Of a DNA stretch of 42,746 nucleotides, positions 9,019 to 18,641 are shown one piece after another. The DNA is from Chromatiales bacterium 21-64-14 (GTDB lineage: Bacteria > Pseudomonadota > Gammaproteobacteria > 21-64-14): contig NCBI01000035.1 of NCBI GenBank assembly GCA_002255365.1, positions 1 to 42,746 of the forward strand. The letters run 5' to 3'. The translations under genes and the position numbers were made by a program. The notes under the pieces are model-generated. The model worked only from the letters and a program-made list of their open reading frames with translations, did no database searches and was not told the origin of the DNA. Every line of letters starts with the position of its first letter. Within the stretch, counting starts at the first letter, position 1.

Positions 9019-11748
9019 ATGGAACGTCTGTTCGCTGCTCTCGAGGCTGGGGCCACGCTGGTCACCGCCAACCGTCACTTGGCCCGGCGCCTGGGGGCGG
9101 CCTACGATCAGCACCGGGCGCAACACGCGGCGCTCTGGCCGAGTGCCGATATCCTGCCCTATGGCGCGTGGCTGGAACGCTGCTGGGAAGACGGCCTGGA
9201 CGCCGGCGCCTGGGAGCGCGCCGGCCCGCCGGTGCTGCTCAGTGACGCCCAGGAAGCGGCCCTGTGGGAACAGGTGATCGAGTCAGCGGAGGGCGGCCGT
9301 GCCGTGCTGCTCCAGCTGCCGGGCGCCGCGCAGCGGGCACGGGACGCCTGGTCCTTGTTGGCGGCTTGGCGCTGCCGGCTGGAGGACCATCGCGGCGTGT
9401 TGAATGCCGACGCCGATGCGTTTCTCGCCTGGAGCGTCGCATTCCGTGGTCAATGCGCCCGGCACCGCTGGCTCGACCATGCCGGCCTGCCGGACCGCTT
9501 GGCGGAGGCGCTCCGCTCCGGGGCGCTGGCGACCCCCGGGCACCTGGTGCGCGCGGGGTTTGACCAGCAGACCCCCCAGCAGCAGACGCTGTGGGAAACC
9601 CTGATTCAGATGGGGTGCCGGGTGGAGGAATGGCACCCCGAACCGACCGGGAAAACCGTCCACCGGGTCCCCGCGGCGGACGGGACCGCGGAGCGGGAAG
9701 CGGCAGCGCATTGGGCCCGGGCGCTGCTGGAACAGGGGGCGGCGGGTCCCATCGGGATCGTGATCCCGGACTTGGCCGCCACCCGGGCGCAAACCGAACG
9801 GATCGTGGAGACAGTACTGCAACCCGGCGCGGCGTTGCCGGGCGCGGCGCCCGGGCCACGGCCGTTTCACCTCTCGCTCGGTCTTCCCCTGGCCGAACTG
9901 CCGGTGGTCCGGGCCGCGTTGCGGGTGTTGGCATTGGCCCAGGGGGATATGCCCCTCGAGGAGGCCGGTGCCCTGCTGCGCACCCCGTTCCTGGCCGGCG
10001 GGACCGCCGAGGCCGCCGGCCGCGCCCGGCTCGATGCCTGGCTGCGGCGCCGGGGTGAACCGGTAGTCCGCGCCGCCTGGATCGGCCGCTTGGCAGAGAC
10101 CGGACCCGCCGGACACCCGGAGTCCGCGGCGCCGCGCTTGGCGGCGGGATTAGCACAGCTGGAACGGGAACTTTCGGCCCAGGGCGTAACCCGCGCCCTG
10201 CCCGCCACCTGGGCGGAACGCTACTCGCGCTGGCTGGAACGCATGGGTTGGCCCGGGGACCGGCCCCTGGACAGCACCGAATACCAGGCGGTGGGCGCAT
10301 TTCGGGACCTGCTGTCCGCGTTCGCGGCCCTGAGCGCGGTCACCGGCCCGCTCTCCGCGGGCCCCGCCCTGGCGCGCCTGCGGCGCCTCGCCCGGGAGCG
10401 CATTTTCCAACCCCTGGAACACCCGGCTCCGGTGCAGGTGATGGGGATGCTGGAGGCGGCAGGCCAGGCGTTCTCCCACCTGTGGGTCACCGGCCTGCAC
10501 GACGGGTGCTGGCCGCGGCCGCCGGAACCCAACCCCTTCATTCCGGTCGCCCTACAGCGCAGCCTGGGCATGCCTCACGCCAGCGCCGGCGGTGAACTCG
10601 CCTACGCACAACGGATCACCCGGCGCCTGCTCGAGAGCGCACCCCAAGTCGTGGTCTCCCATCCCCTGGCGGAACAGGACCGTAGCCTGCGTCCCAGCCC
10701 GCTGATCGCCGCGCTGCCGATGGCAGCTCCGCATACGCTGCCGGGTAACCCAATCGCCACCTACGGGGAGCGCATCCTCGCAGCGGCCTCGCCTCTGGAC
10801 ATCGTGGACGACGCGCACGCCCCGGTCCTCGCCGCCGGAGAGCCGGTGACCGGAGGCAGCGCGCTGTTTCAGGATCAGGCCGCCTGCCCGTTCCGGGCCT
10901 ACGCCCGTCACCGTCTGGGGGCGCGGGCGCTCGACTCGCCCCGGCACGGATTGGATCTCCGCGACCGCGGAACGCTGGCACATCGGGTCCTGGAGCAGGT
11001 GTGGAACCAACTCGGCGGGTGGCGCGCCCTCCAGGAGCGCGACGACGCGCAGCTCGCCGCCCTGGTCACCGCGGTGACCGACGCGGTTCTGGAGGATTTC
11101 GCGCGCCACCGGGCGCACGACTTTGGACCCCGGTTCCGCGCATTGGAGCAACAGCGCCTGGTGGAGCTCACCCTGGCATGGCTCGCCGTGGAGCGCGGAC
11201 GCACGCCCTTCACGGTGGCTGAACCGGAGCGCACGCGGGTGGCGGAGGTGGCAGGCATCCCGGTCACCGTGCGCCCAGACCGGGTGGACGTGCTGGCGGA
11301 CGGCGGGCGCGTGATCGTGGACTACAAGACCGGCGATCCCAAGGTAAGCAGTTGGTTCGGCCCGCGTCCCGACGAACCGCAACTGCTGCTCTATGCGAGT
11401 GTGGACCCGGGGCCGGTAACCGCGTTGGCCTTCGCCCGCCTCAAGCCCGGAAAACTGGGCTTCGCAGGACTCGCGGAACATGCGGATACCCTGCCCGGCG
11501 TCCCCGCGCTGGCGGCAGCGGACCACACCGACCTGGCGCCCTACGGCGGGCGCTGGGATACGCTGTTGGCGGACCGGCGGCGCGCGGTGGAGGCATTGGG
11601 GGAGGGATTCCGGTCCGGTGCCGCGCAGGTGGACCCGAAGGATCCGACCCGCTCCTGCCAGTACTGCGACCTCCCCGCCCTATGCCGGATCCACGAGCAG
11701 GGCTTGTGCGCCGATGACGACCCGGAGAACGGCCATGGCGGCGCGTGA
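9019..11748 (+). CDS. AddB-like PD-(D/E)XK nuclease, putative DNA repair protein
   Basis: A 909-aa partner subunit of an AddAB/RecBCD-like helicase-nuclease for double-strand-break processing. The N-terminal two thirds resembles an inactivated helicase fold with no recognisable Walker A. The C-terminal third has the PD-(D/E)XK nuclease motif VIVDYKTGDP near residue 770 and the QLLLY that follows it. Four cysteines expected of an AddB-type iron-sulfur clasp are present: one in QAACPFRAYA (near 622), then CQYCDLPALC (near 877-886). The ATG at 9019 is taken as start. Its last 14 nt overlap the ATG of the downstream UvrD-like helicase, so the two are translationally coupled. It matches a proteobacterial family often annotated as probable DNA repair protein, distinct from Firmicute AddB. 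Confidence 0.88.
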   Translation: MERLFAALEAGATLVTANRHLARRLGAAYDQHRAQHAALWPSADILPYGAWLERCWEDGLDAGAWERAGPPVLLSDAQEAALWEQVIESAEGGRAVLLQLPGAAQRARDAWSLLAAWRCRLEDHRGVLNADADAFLAWSVAFRGQCARHRWLDHAGLPDRLAEALRSGALATPGHLVRAGFDQQTPQQQTLWETLIQMGCRVEEWHPEPTGKTVHRVPAADGTAEREAAAHWARALLEQGAAGPIGIVIPDLAATRAQTERIVETVLQPGAALPGAAPGPRPFHLSLGLPLAELPVVRAALRVLALAQGDMPLEEAGALLRTPFLAGGTAEAAGRARLDAWLRRRGEPVVRAAWIGRLAETGPAGHPESAAPRLAAGLAQLERELSAQGVTRALPATWAERYSRWLERMGWPGDRPLDSTEYQAVGAFRDLLSAFAALSAVTGPLSAGPALARLRRLARERIFQPLEHPAPVQVMGMLEAAGQAFSHLWVTGLHDGCWPRPPEPNPFIPVALQRSLGMPHASAGGELAYAQRITRRLLESAPQVVVSHPLAEQDRSLRPSPLIAALPMAAPHTLPGNPIATYGERILAAASPLDIVDDAHAPVLAAGEPVTGGSALFQDQAACPFRAYARHRLGARALDSPRHGLDLRDRGTLAHRVLEQVWNQLGGWRALQERDDAQLAALVTAVTDAVLEDFARHRAHDFGPRFRALEQQRLVELTLAWLAVERGRTPFTVAEPERTRVAEVAGIPVTVRPDRVDVLADGGRVIVDYKTGDPKVSSWFGPRPDEPQLLLYASVDPGPVTALAFARLKPGKLGFAGLAEHADTLPGVPALAAADHTDLAPYGGRWDTLLADRRRAVEALGEGFRSGAAQVDPKDPTRSCQYCDLPALCRIHEQGLCADDDPENGHGGA

Positions 11749-14700
11749 ACCGGCGGATCAGCCGGCCCGGGAACAGGCCCTCGACCCGGGGCATTCCTTC
11801 ATCGTCCAGGCCCCGGCGGGCTCCGGCAAGACCGAGCTGCTGACCCAACGCTACCTGCAGCTACTGTGCGCGGTGGACGAACCGGAAGAGGTAGTGGCCA
11901 TCACCTTTACGCGCAAGGCGGCGGCGGAGATGCGCAACCGCATCCTCGATGCCCTGGACGCCACCGACCTGCCGGTCCCGGACAGCGCCCACGGGCAACG
12001 CACCCGGACCCTGGCCCAGGGGGTCCGGCAACGGGACGGCATACGCGGATGGAACCTGCGGGCCCACCCGGCGCGGCTGCGCATCCATACCATCGACGGC
12101 CTGTGCAGCGGACTCACCCGGCAGATGCCGTGGCTGACCCGCTTCGGCGCACCGCCCGCCATCGCCGAGCCGTGTGCGCCGCTCTACCGGGATGCGGCGC
12201 GTGCCACCCTGCGCCTGGTGGAGACCGGCGCCCAATGGTCCGACGCCATCGCGCAGTTGTTGCTGCATCTGGACAACGATTTCCCCAAGGCCGAAGGGCT
12301 GCTGGTCGACATGCTCGCGCGGCGCGACCAGTGGCGACGGCACCTGCGCCGTGACCTGGCGCCAGAGGCCTTGCGCGATGCCTTGGAAGGGGCCTTGGCG
12401 GACACCGTGACAGCGGCCCTGACGGCGCTGTGCGGGCGGCTTTCCGGCCCCAGTGGAACCGACCTCGCGCGGCTTGCCGGTTACGCCGGTGAAATCTTGC
12501 GGGCCGCGGGCCGCAACTCCCCTATCCGCGCCTGTGCCGGCATCTCCGCACTGCCCAGCGCGGATCCCGGCGGTGTGGAGCAGTGGCGGGGCATCGCCGG
12601 CTTGCTGCTAACCGCAGAGGGGCACTGGCGCAAGAAACTCACCGCCACCGTAGGGGTGCCCGCCAGCCGCAACGGCAGCGGCGCCGAAATGAGCGCCCTG
12701 GGTCATGCCTTGTTGGAGCAGTGGGCCGCGGACGACGCCCTGCGGGCGCAGCTGCACGCGGTACGGGGATTGCCGCCCACACGTTATACCGAGGCGCAGT
12801 GGGCCTTGCTGCAGGCGCTGTTCGAGTTGTTGCGCGTCGCGGTGGCGCAACTGCGCTTGGTATTCCAGGAACGCGGGCAGGCGGACTATGTGGAGATCAC
12901 CCAAGCGGCGGTGGACGCCCTGGGGGATGAGGAATCGCCCACGGAATTGGCCCTCGTTCTGGACTACCGGATCCGGCATCTGCTGGTGGACGAGTTCCAG
13001 GACACCTCCTACAGCCAGTACGAGCTGCTGCGGCGCCTGACCGCCGGTTGGGAGCCGGGGGACGGGCGCACCCTGTTCCTGGTGGGAGATCCCATGCAGT
13101 CCATCTACCGGTTCCGGGAAGCGGACGTGGCCCTGTATCTGCACACCCGGCGGCGCGGGATCGGCGGGATCGTGCCCGAGACCCTCACCCTGTCCGTGAA
13201 CTTCCGCTCCCGGGCCGGCGTGGTGGAATGGGTGAACCGGCATTTCCCCGTGGTGTTCCCCCCTTGTGAGGATCCGGATACCGGCGCGGTCACCTACGTC
13301 GCGGCCACCCCTTGGCACGATGCCGACCCGGCGCCGGCGGTGCATCTGCACCCGCTGCCTCCGGGGCGCGCAGACGCGGAGGCGCAGCAAGTAGTGCATC
13401 TGATTCGCGACGCCCAGACGCAGGACCCGGGGGGACGCACGGCGATATTGGTACGCGCGCGCACCCATCTCGGCGCTATCCTGCCGGCGCTGCGCGCCGC
13501 GGGGCTGCGCTATCAGGCGTTGGACATCGAGCCCCTGGCCGGACGCCCGGTGGTACAGGACCTGTTGGCGCTGACCCGCGCCCTGCTGCACCCCGCGGAC
13601 CGGGTGGCGTGGCTCGCGGTGTTGCGGGCACCGTGGTGCGGGCTGTGCCTGGCGGATCTGCACGCCCTCGCTGGCGGCGACCGCGTGCGCACGCTGCGGG
13701 AACTGTGCGACGACCCGCAACGGATGGCCAACCTGAGCGATGACGGACGCGCGCGGCTCGCGCGCGTGCGGGCGGTGCTGGAAGCGGCGCGCGCGCAACG
13801 TCAACGGCGTGCCTTGCGCACCTGGGTGGAAGGCGTGTGGCTGGCCTTGGGAGGACCGGCGTGCGGCGATGCCACGGCGCTGGCGGACGCGCGGGTGTTC
13901 CTGGGACTGCTGGAAACCCTGGATGAAGGCGGCGACCTTGCGGACTTGGACACCCTGGAGGAAAGGGTGGGACAGCTCTATGCCCAACCCGATGTGGAAG
14001 CACCGGACACCCTTCAGATCATGAGTCTGCACAAGGCCAAGGGGCTCGAATTCGACACCGTGATCGTGCCGGGCCTGGATCGCCGCCCGCCGGCGGACTC
14101 CGCACGCCTGCTGCGCTGGATCGAGACCGGCACCGCCGACGGACACGCGGACGTACTGCTGGCCCCCATCGCGCCCGCCGGGAACGAGGAGGATCCGATC
14201 TATCGATATGTGAAATCGGTGGACGGCGCCCGCGCACGGCACGAGGCCGGCCGGCTGCTGTACGTGGCCGCCACCCGGGCGCGCCGCCGCCTGCATCTGC
14301 TCGGCCGTGCAAGGATGAAGTCCACCGACGCCGGTCCGCAGCTCCTCGCGCCCCAGGCCGGGTCCCTGCTCAGCCTGCTCTGGCCAGTGGTGGAAGGCCG
14401 GTTTCGGGAAACGCTGGCGGCGGAAACCGTTTCTGCGCCCGTGCCTGACACAGCTCCGGCAGTCGCGGTGCCGCGCGCGTTGCGACGCGTGCCAGCGGGA
14501 TGGCGAACGCCGTCGCCCCCCGATGACGTAGCGTGGACCCCGCCGCGAGCCTCCACCCCCCCCTCGGTGACGGACCTGGAATTCCAGTGGGTACGCGATA
14601 CCACCCGCCACGCGGGCACCGTGGTGCACCGGGCGCTCCGGCGCATTGCCCAGGAGGGCGTGGCAGCCTGGGACGCGGCGCGCGTACAGGACTGCCGCGG

Positions 14701-15130
14701 CACTTGGCGGGCAGCGCTGATCCGGCTCGGCGTCGCGCCGGACGCGCTGGAGGCAGCGCTGGAGCGGGTGACGCGGGCGCTGCACGGAGTCCTGGAGGAT
14801 CCCCGTGCCCATTGGATCCTGTCCGGCGATCACACCGAGGCGCACAGCGAGTATGCCCTCACCGGGACCCGCGACGGGGTCATCCGCCGCGTGGTGATTG
14901 ACCGCACCTTCGTGGATCAGGACGGGACGCGTTGGATCATCGACTTCAAGACCGGTGGCCACGAAGGCGCCGGGGTGGAAACCTTCCTGGACCGGGAACA
15001 GACGCGCTACCGCCCGCAACTGGAAGGCTACGGCGCGCTGCTGCGAAGTGCCGAGTCGCGGCCCGTGCGCCTCGGCCTGTACTTTCCACTGCTGCAGGGC
15101 TGGCGCGAGTGGGAAGCAGGGAAACCCTGA
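11735..15130 (+). CDS. AddA-like UvrD/Rep helicase with C-terminal nuclease domain
   Basis: Superfamily 1A DNA helicase-exonuclease, 1131 aa. Helicase motifs in order: APAGSGKTEL (Walker A, near residue 28), ITFTRKAAAEM, VDEFQDTS (Walker B, near 417), GDPMQSIYRFREAD (near 451), LSVNFRS, MSLHKAKGLEFD (near 765) and YVAATRARR (near 842). The C-terminal nuclease domain carries IDFKTGGHEG (near 1069) and RPQLEGYG, so both subunits of this pair keep nuclease residues. The start at ATG 11735 (MAAREPADQ) overlaps the AddB-like gene by 14 nt; another in-frame ATG at 11714 would give a longer overlap. The pair presumably resects DNA ends for RecA. No RecBCD genes are in the window, so it may be the main or an additional resection complex. 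Confidence 0.92.
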   Translation: MAAREPADQPAREQALDPGHSFIVQAPAGSGKTELLTQRYLQLLCAVDEPEEVVAITFTRKAAAEMRNRILDALDATDLPVPDSAHGQRTRTLAQGVRQRDGIRGWNLRAHPARLRIHTIDGLCSGLTRQMPWLTRFGAPPAIAEPCAPLYRDAARATLRLVETGAQWSDAIAQLLLHLDNDFPKAEGLLVDMLARRDQWRRHLRRDLAPEALRDALEGALADTVTAALTALCGRLSGPSGTDLARLAGYAGEILRAAGRNSPIRACAGISALPSADPGGVEQWRGIAGLLLTAEGHWRKKLTATVGVPASRNGSGAEMSALGHALLEQWAADDALRAQLHAVRGLPPTRYTEAQWALLQALFELLRVAVAQLRLVFQERGQADYVEITQAAVDALGDEESPTELALVLDYRIRHLLVDEFQDTSYSQYELLRRLTAGWEPGDGRTLFLVGDPMQSIYRFREADVALYLHTRRRGIGGIVPETLTLSVNFRSRAGVVEWVNRHFPVVFPPCEDPDTGAVTYVAATPWHDADPAPAVHLHPLPPGRADAEAQQVVHLIRDAQTQDPGGRTAILVRARTHLGAILPALRAAGLRYQALDIEPLAGRPVVQDLLALTRALLHPADRVAWLAVLRAPWCGLCLADLHALAGGDRVRTLRELCDDPQRMANLSDDGRARLARVRAVLEAARAQRQRRALRTWVEGVWLALGGPACGDATALADARVFLGLLETLDEGGDLADLDTLEERVGQLYAQPDVEAPDTLQIMSLHKAKGLEFDTVIVPGLDRRPPADSARLLRWIETGTADGHADVLLAPIAPAGNEEDPIYRYVKSVDGARARHEAGRLLYVAATRARRRLHLLGRARMKSTDAGPQLLAPQAGSLLSLLWPVVEGRFRETLAAETVSAPVPDTAPAVAVPRALRRVPAGWRTPSPPDDVAWTPPRASTPPSVTDLEFQWVRDTTRHAGTVVHRALRRIAQEGVAAWDAARVQDCRGTWRAALIRLGVAPDALEAALERVTRALHGVLEDPRAHWILSGDHTEAHSEYALTGTRDGVIRRVVIDRTFVDQDGTRWIIDFKTGGHEGAGVETFLDREQTRYRPQLEGYGALLRSAESRPVRLGLYFPLLQGWREWEAGKP

Positions 15131-15410
15131 AAGGGGTCTACGGCCACGCAACACCAGCAAGCTGGGCGGGTAATCTGCGCATCGCGAAGCGCGCGGGAAA
15201 TCGGGGATCGAGTTCGACCGCGGTAGGCCAACGGTCGACATGCTGCGACGGGAACATCCATGGGAGGTGTGCCGGTCGCATACCGCGGCGGTAGACACCC
15301 CCCCAGGCCGCCCGGGGGCCAGACCGCCGCACGCGCTGGCGCCCAGCGCCCGGTTCCGGTAGCGTGTCCCGAGGCCCTGAGCAACACAACCGACAGACGG
15401 CACCCATACG

Positions 15411-16310
15411 ATGCCCGTGACCTTCGACGACAAACTGGTGGTAGCGATTTCCTCACGCGCCCTGTTCGACCTGGAGGAGAGCCATCGCGTGTTCACGGAG
15501 CAGGGCGTGGACGCCTACTGCCGGTATCAGATCGAGCACGAGAACGAGGTCCTGGAGCCAGGCGGCGCGTTCAACCTGGTGCAGAAACTCCTGGCGTTGA
15601 ACGAAGGCAACCCCGCCGCGCCCCGCGTGGAGGTCATCCTGCTATCACGCAACAGCGCCGACACCGGGCTGCGCATCTTCAACTCGGTGCAGCACTACCG
15701 GCTGGGAATCAGCCGCGCCGCCTTCACCGGCGGGGCCAGTCCCTACCGGTACGTGCCCACCTTCGGGGCGCACCTGTTTCTGTCCGCGGACCCCGACGAC
15801 GTGACCCAGGCGCTGCAGATGGAAGTAGCCGCCGCCACCATCCTGCCGTCCAAAGTCGGGGTGAGCCAGGGCGCGCAACTGCGCATCGCCTTCGACGGGG
15901 ACGCGGTGCTGTTCTCCGACGACGCGGAACGGGTCTATCAGAGCCAGGGGCTGGAGGCGTTCAGCGCCTCCGAACAGGCGGCGGCCAATGAACCGCTGCC
16001 CGGCGGGCCGTTCAAAAACTTCCTGGCGGCACTGCAGCGCATCCAATCGGAGTACCCGCCGGAGGCGGCACCGATCCGCACCGCGCTGTTCACCGCGCGC
16101 TCGGCGCCGGCCCACGAGCGGGTGATCCGCACGCTGCGAGCCTGGAACATCCGCATCGACGAGGCGGTGTTCCTGGGCGGTTTGGGCAAGGGCGCCTTCC
16201 TGAAGGCGTTCGGCGCCGACATCTTCTTCGACGACCAGCGCGGCCACTGCGACTCGGCACGCGAACACGTACCCACCGGCCACGTACCGCATGGGGTCGC
16301 CAACTCCTGA
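15411..16310 (+). CDS. Cytosolic 5'-nucleotidase (cN-I family)
   Basis: A 299-aa protein of the 5'-nucleotidase family related to eukaryotic cN-I, which dephosphorylates nucleoside monophosphates. Recognisable segments are VVAISSRALFDLEESH at the N terminus (bacterial members have SSRALF where HAD enzymes have DxD), VEVILLSRNSADTGLR, FTGGASPYRY, IAFDGDAVLFSDDAE (an acidic D.D. motif near 164), FTARSAPAHERVI and FLGGLGKGAFLKAF followed by IFFDDQ. Complete, with the usual length. No strong ribosome site precedes the ATG. A 280-nt stretch with no convincing gene separates it from the helicase; hemH follows 118 nt downstream with its own promoter, so it is probably a single-gene unit. Confidence 0.85.
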   Translation: MPVTFDDKLVVAISSRALFDLEESHRVFTEQGVDAYCRYQIEHENEVLEPGGAFNLVQKLLALNEGNPAAPRVEVILLSRNSADTGLRIFNSVQHYRLGISRAAFTGGASPYRYVPTFGAHLFLSADPDDVTQALQMEVAAATILPSKVGVSQGAQLRIAFDGDAVLFSDDAERVYQSQGLEAFSASEQAAANEPLPGGPFKNFLAALQRIQSEYPPEAAPIRTALFTARSAPAHERVIRTLRAWNIRIDEAVFLGGLGKGAFLKAFGADIFFDDQRGHCDSAREHVPTGHVPHGVANS

Positions 16311-16364
16311 GCACGGCGCATCTCCGGCGCCGGCGCGCTGACGACCGCAGGATCCGCCGTCCCT

Positions 16365-16393
16365 CTGACAAGGCCACGGCCCCCGGTTACAAT
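16365..16393 (+). promoter_or_regulatory. Sigma-70 promoter for hemH
   Basis: CTGACA at 16365-16370, a 17-nt spacer, and TACAAT at 16388-16393: five of six matches to each consensus hexamer. Transcription would start near 16400, leaving an untranslated leader of about 28 nt before the ferrochelatase ATG. This is one of the best promoter matches in the window. Confidence 0.6.
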
Positions 16394-16428
16394 GGCCGCT
16401 CTGCCGGCCACCGATTCCAGGGGAACCG

Positions 16429-17538
16429 ATGAGCACGTTTCAGGGCGAAGCCGACTACGTCCACGGCAGCCCCGCCCGCACCGGCGTACTGGTGTCGAAC
16501 CTGGGTACCCCCGACGCCGCCACTCCGGCGGCACTGCGCCGTTATCTGTCGGAGTTCCTCTCCGACCCGCGCGTGGTGGAACTGCCGCGCGGCCTGTGGC
16601 TCCCGCTGCTCCACGGGGTCATCGCCCCGCTGCGCGGGCGGCACGCGGCGCGCCTCTATCGCCGCGTCTGGACCCCGGAGGGCTCGCCGCTGCTGGCCAT
16701 CGCACGGCGTCAAGCTCAAGCGCTGGAGACGGAACTGGCAGCGCGCTTGCCGGGCCCGGTGCCGGTGGCGCTGGGTATGCGCTATGGCAATCCCGCCCTG
16801 CCCACGGCCCTCGATATGTTACGCCGTGCGGGCGTGCGACGATTACTGTTGCTTCCCCTGTATCCGCAATACTCCGCCACCACCACCGCGTCCACCTTCG
16901 ACGCGGTGGCCGCAGTGCTAGGCACTTGGCGCTGGATGCCGGAGCTACGCACCATCATGAGCTATCATGACGAACCGGGTTACATCACGGCCCTGGCCAA
17001 GTCGGTGCGCCACCACTGGGCGCAACACGGCGAGGCCGAGCGGCTGATGTTCTCCTTCCATGGGCTGCCGAGACGTAATCTCACCGCGGGAGATCCCTAT
17101 CATTGCCAATGCCACAAGACGGCACGCCTGGTGGCAGAAGCCCTCGCACTCCCGCCGGAGCGCTGGCAAGTGACGTTCCAGTCCCGGTTCGGGCGCGCGG
17201 AATGGCTCCAGCCCTACACCGACCATACCCTGCGGGCGTGGGCCCGGCAGGGGGTCAAGTCCGTGGAAGTGCTGTGTCCGGGATTCTCCGCCGATTGCCT
17301 GGAGACCCTGGACGAGATCGCGGAGCTCAACCGGCGCTGGTTTTTGGAAGCGGGCGGCGCCACCTTCCACTACATCCCAGCCCTCAACGATCAGCCGTCC
17401 CATGTGCGGATGCTCGCGGACCTGGTGACGCGGCACCTGCAGGGCTGGCCGGACACCGATCCCGGCGACGACCCCGAGGGGCAGACCGCCGGCAGGGAAA
17501 CCGCGCGCCGGGCGCAAGCCCTCGGCGCGCCGCGCTGA
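16429..17538 (+). CDS. hemH: Ferrochelatase (protoheme ferro-lyase)
   Basis: Catalyses insertion of Fe2+ into protoporphyrin IX, the last step of protoheme synthesis. At 369 aa it has the normal family length with a short extra C-terminal tail. Motifs: GVLVSNLGTPDA at the N terminus, LPLYPQYSATTTAS, LMFSFHGLP with the catalytic histidine (near residue 210), CQCHKTA, QSRFGRAEWLQPYT, and CPGFSADCLETLDEI with the catalytic glutamate (near 290). ATG start behind a good sigma-70-type promoter. A DUF523/DUF1722 protein follows on the same strand after 140 nt. Bacterial enzymes of this type are cytoplasmic or peripheral to the inner membrane. Confidence 0.97.
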   Translation: MSTFQGEADYVHGSPARTGVLVSNLGTPDAATPAALRRYLSEFLSDPRVVELPRGLWLPLLHGVIAPLRGRHAARLYRRVWTPEGSPLLAIARRQAQALETELAARLPGPVPVALGMRYGNPALPTALDMLRRAGVRRLLLLPLYPQYSATTTASTFDAVAAVLGTWRWMPELRTIMSYHDEPGYITALAKSVRHHWAQHGEAERLMFSFHGLPRRNLTAGDPYHCQCHKTARLVAEALALPPERWQVTFQSRFGRAEWLQPYTDHTLRAWARQGVKSVEVLCPGFSADCLETLDEIAELNRRWFLEAGGATFHYIPALNDQPSHVRMLADLVTRHLQGWPDTDPGDDPEGQTAGRETARRAQALGAPR

Positions 17539-17678
17539 ATCTCCCGGCGTGACGTCCCGGCGTCGGGCGGCCCCACCCGTTGACGACCCGCGCCACAAGC
17601 CCTTCGCTGCCACCCGAGCAGCATTTATCTTTGAGTGACGGTCCTGCGTGCTTAGGACTTGGAACGGATACGCAATTC

Positions 17679-18641
17679 ATGACAACCCATACCTCCCCGG
17701 CCCCGATCCGCATCGGCATCAGCAGTTGCCTGCTGGGCGAGCCGGTGCGCTATGACGGCAACCATAAGCGCGACCCGTTCATCACGGAGGTCCTGGCCCG
17801 TTACTTTGAATTCGTGCCGGTGTGTCCGGAGGTGGGCATCGGCCTTGGGGTGCCGCGCCCCCCGATCCGGCTGGTGGACACGCCGGACCACCCGCGCGCG
17901 GTGGGGGTGCGCGACCCCGCGCTCGACGTGAGTGACCGGCTCCGCGTCTTCGGACGGCGCACGGCCACCGCACTGTCAGACCTCAGCGGCTATCTGTTCA
18001 AGGCCCGCTCGCCAAGCTGCGGACTCGACCGGGTACCGGTGTACCGGACCACGGGGGGCGTGGCAGGGCGCGGCACCGGGCTCTATGCACGGCAGATCGT
18101 GAAGCGCCACCCATTGCTGCCGGTGGAGGAGGAGGGGCGGCTGAACGATCCGGCGCTGCGGGAGAATTTCATCGAGCGGGTATTCGCCTACCACCGCTGG
18201 CGCACACTCTGTGCGGCGCGGCTCACGCCGCGCGCGCTAGTGGCCTTCCATGCCGCTCACAAGCTGACCTTGATGTCCCATGGCACGGAACACTATCGGA
18301 CGCTGGGCCGTTTGGTGGCGGATGCCGGGGCCCGGTCGATGCAAGGCCTCGCCGCGGAGTATGCCACTGGCTTCATGGGGGCCCTGCGCCACTTGGCCAC
18401 CCGTCGGCGCCACACCAACGTGCTTCAGCACCTGTCCGGTTATCTCAAGCGGGTGCTGGACCGGGACGACCGGGCGGAGTTGCAGGAGACGATCGAGGCG
18501 TACCGCACCGGGCTGCTGCCCCTGGTGGTGCCGATCACCCTGTTCAAGCACCACTTCCGCCGTCAGCCGGATCCGTACATCGCGCAGCAGGTGTATCTAC
18601 ACCCGTACCCCGAGGAGTTGATGCTGCGCAATCACGTCTAG
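17679..18641 (+). CDS. DUF523 and DUF1722 (YbgA) domain protein
   Basis: A 320-aa two-domain protein. DUF523 (residues about 8-155) shows ISSCLLGEPVRYDG, CPEVGIGLGVPRPPIRLV and FKARSPSCGL, with conserved cysteines that suggest metal or sulfur chemistry. DUF1722/YbgA (about 190-306) shows HAAHKLTLMSHG.EHY, LGRLVAD and TLFKHHF. The fusion is widespread in proteobacteria, frequently beside photolyase or heme genes; its biochemical function is not established. The open frame continues upstream to 17580, but ATG 17679 (MTTHTSPAP) is where domain similarity begins. Its TAG stop shares bases with the mgtE stop on the other strand: the palindrome CTAG at 18638-18641 ends both genes. Confidence 0.88.
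   Translation: MTTHTSPAPIRIGISSCLLGEPVRYDGNHKRDPFITEVLARYFEFVPVCPEVGIGLGVPRPPIRLVDTPDHPRAVGVRDPALDVSDRLRVFGRRTATALSDLSGYLFKARSPSCGLDRVPVYRTTGGVAGRGTGLYARQIVKRHPLLPVEEEGRLNDPALRENFIERVFAYHRWRTLCAARLTPRALVAFHAAHKLTLMSHGTEHYRTLGRLVADAGARSMQGLAAEYATGFMGALRHLATRRRHTNVLQHLSGYLKRVLDRDDRAELQETIEAYRTGLLPLVVPITLFKHHFRRQPDPYIAQQVYLHPYPEELMLRNHV

Noticed and set aside
12608..15496. A 962-codon open frame on the minus strand opposite the AddA-like helicase
   Set aside because: Its translation is His/Gln/Arg-rich with no domain, and it mirrors a gene with complete helicase and nuclease motifs. Long antisense frames are expected at this GC content.
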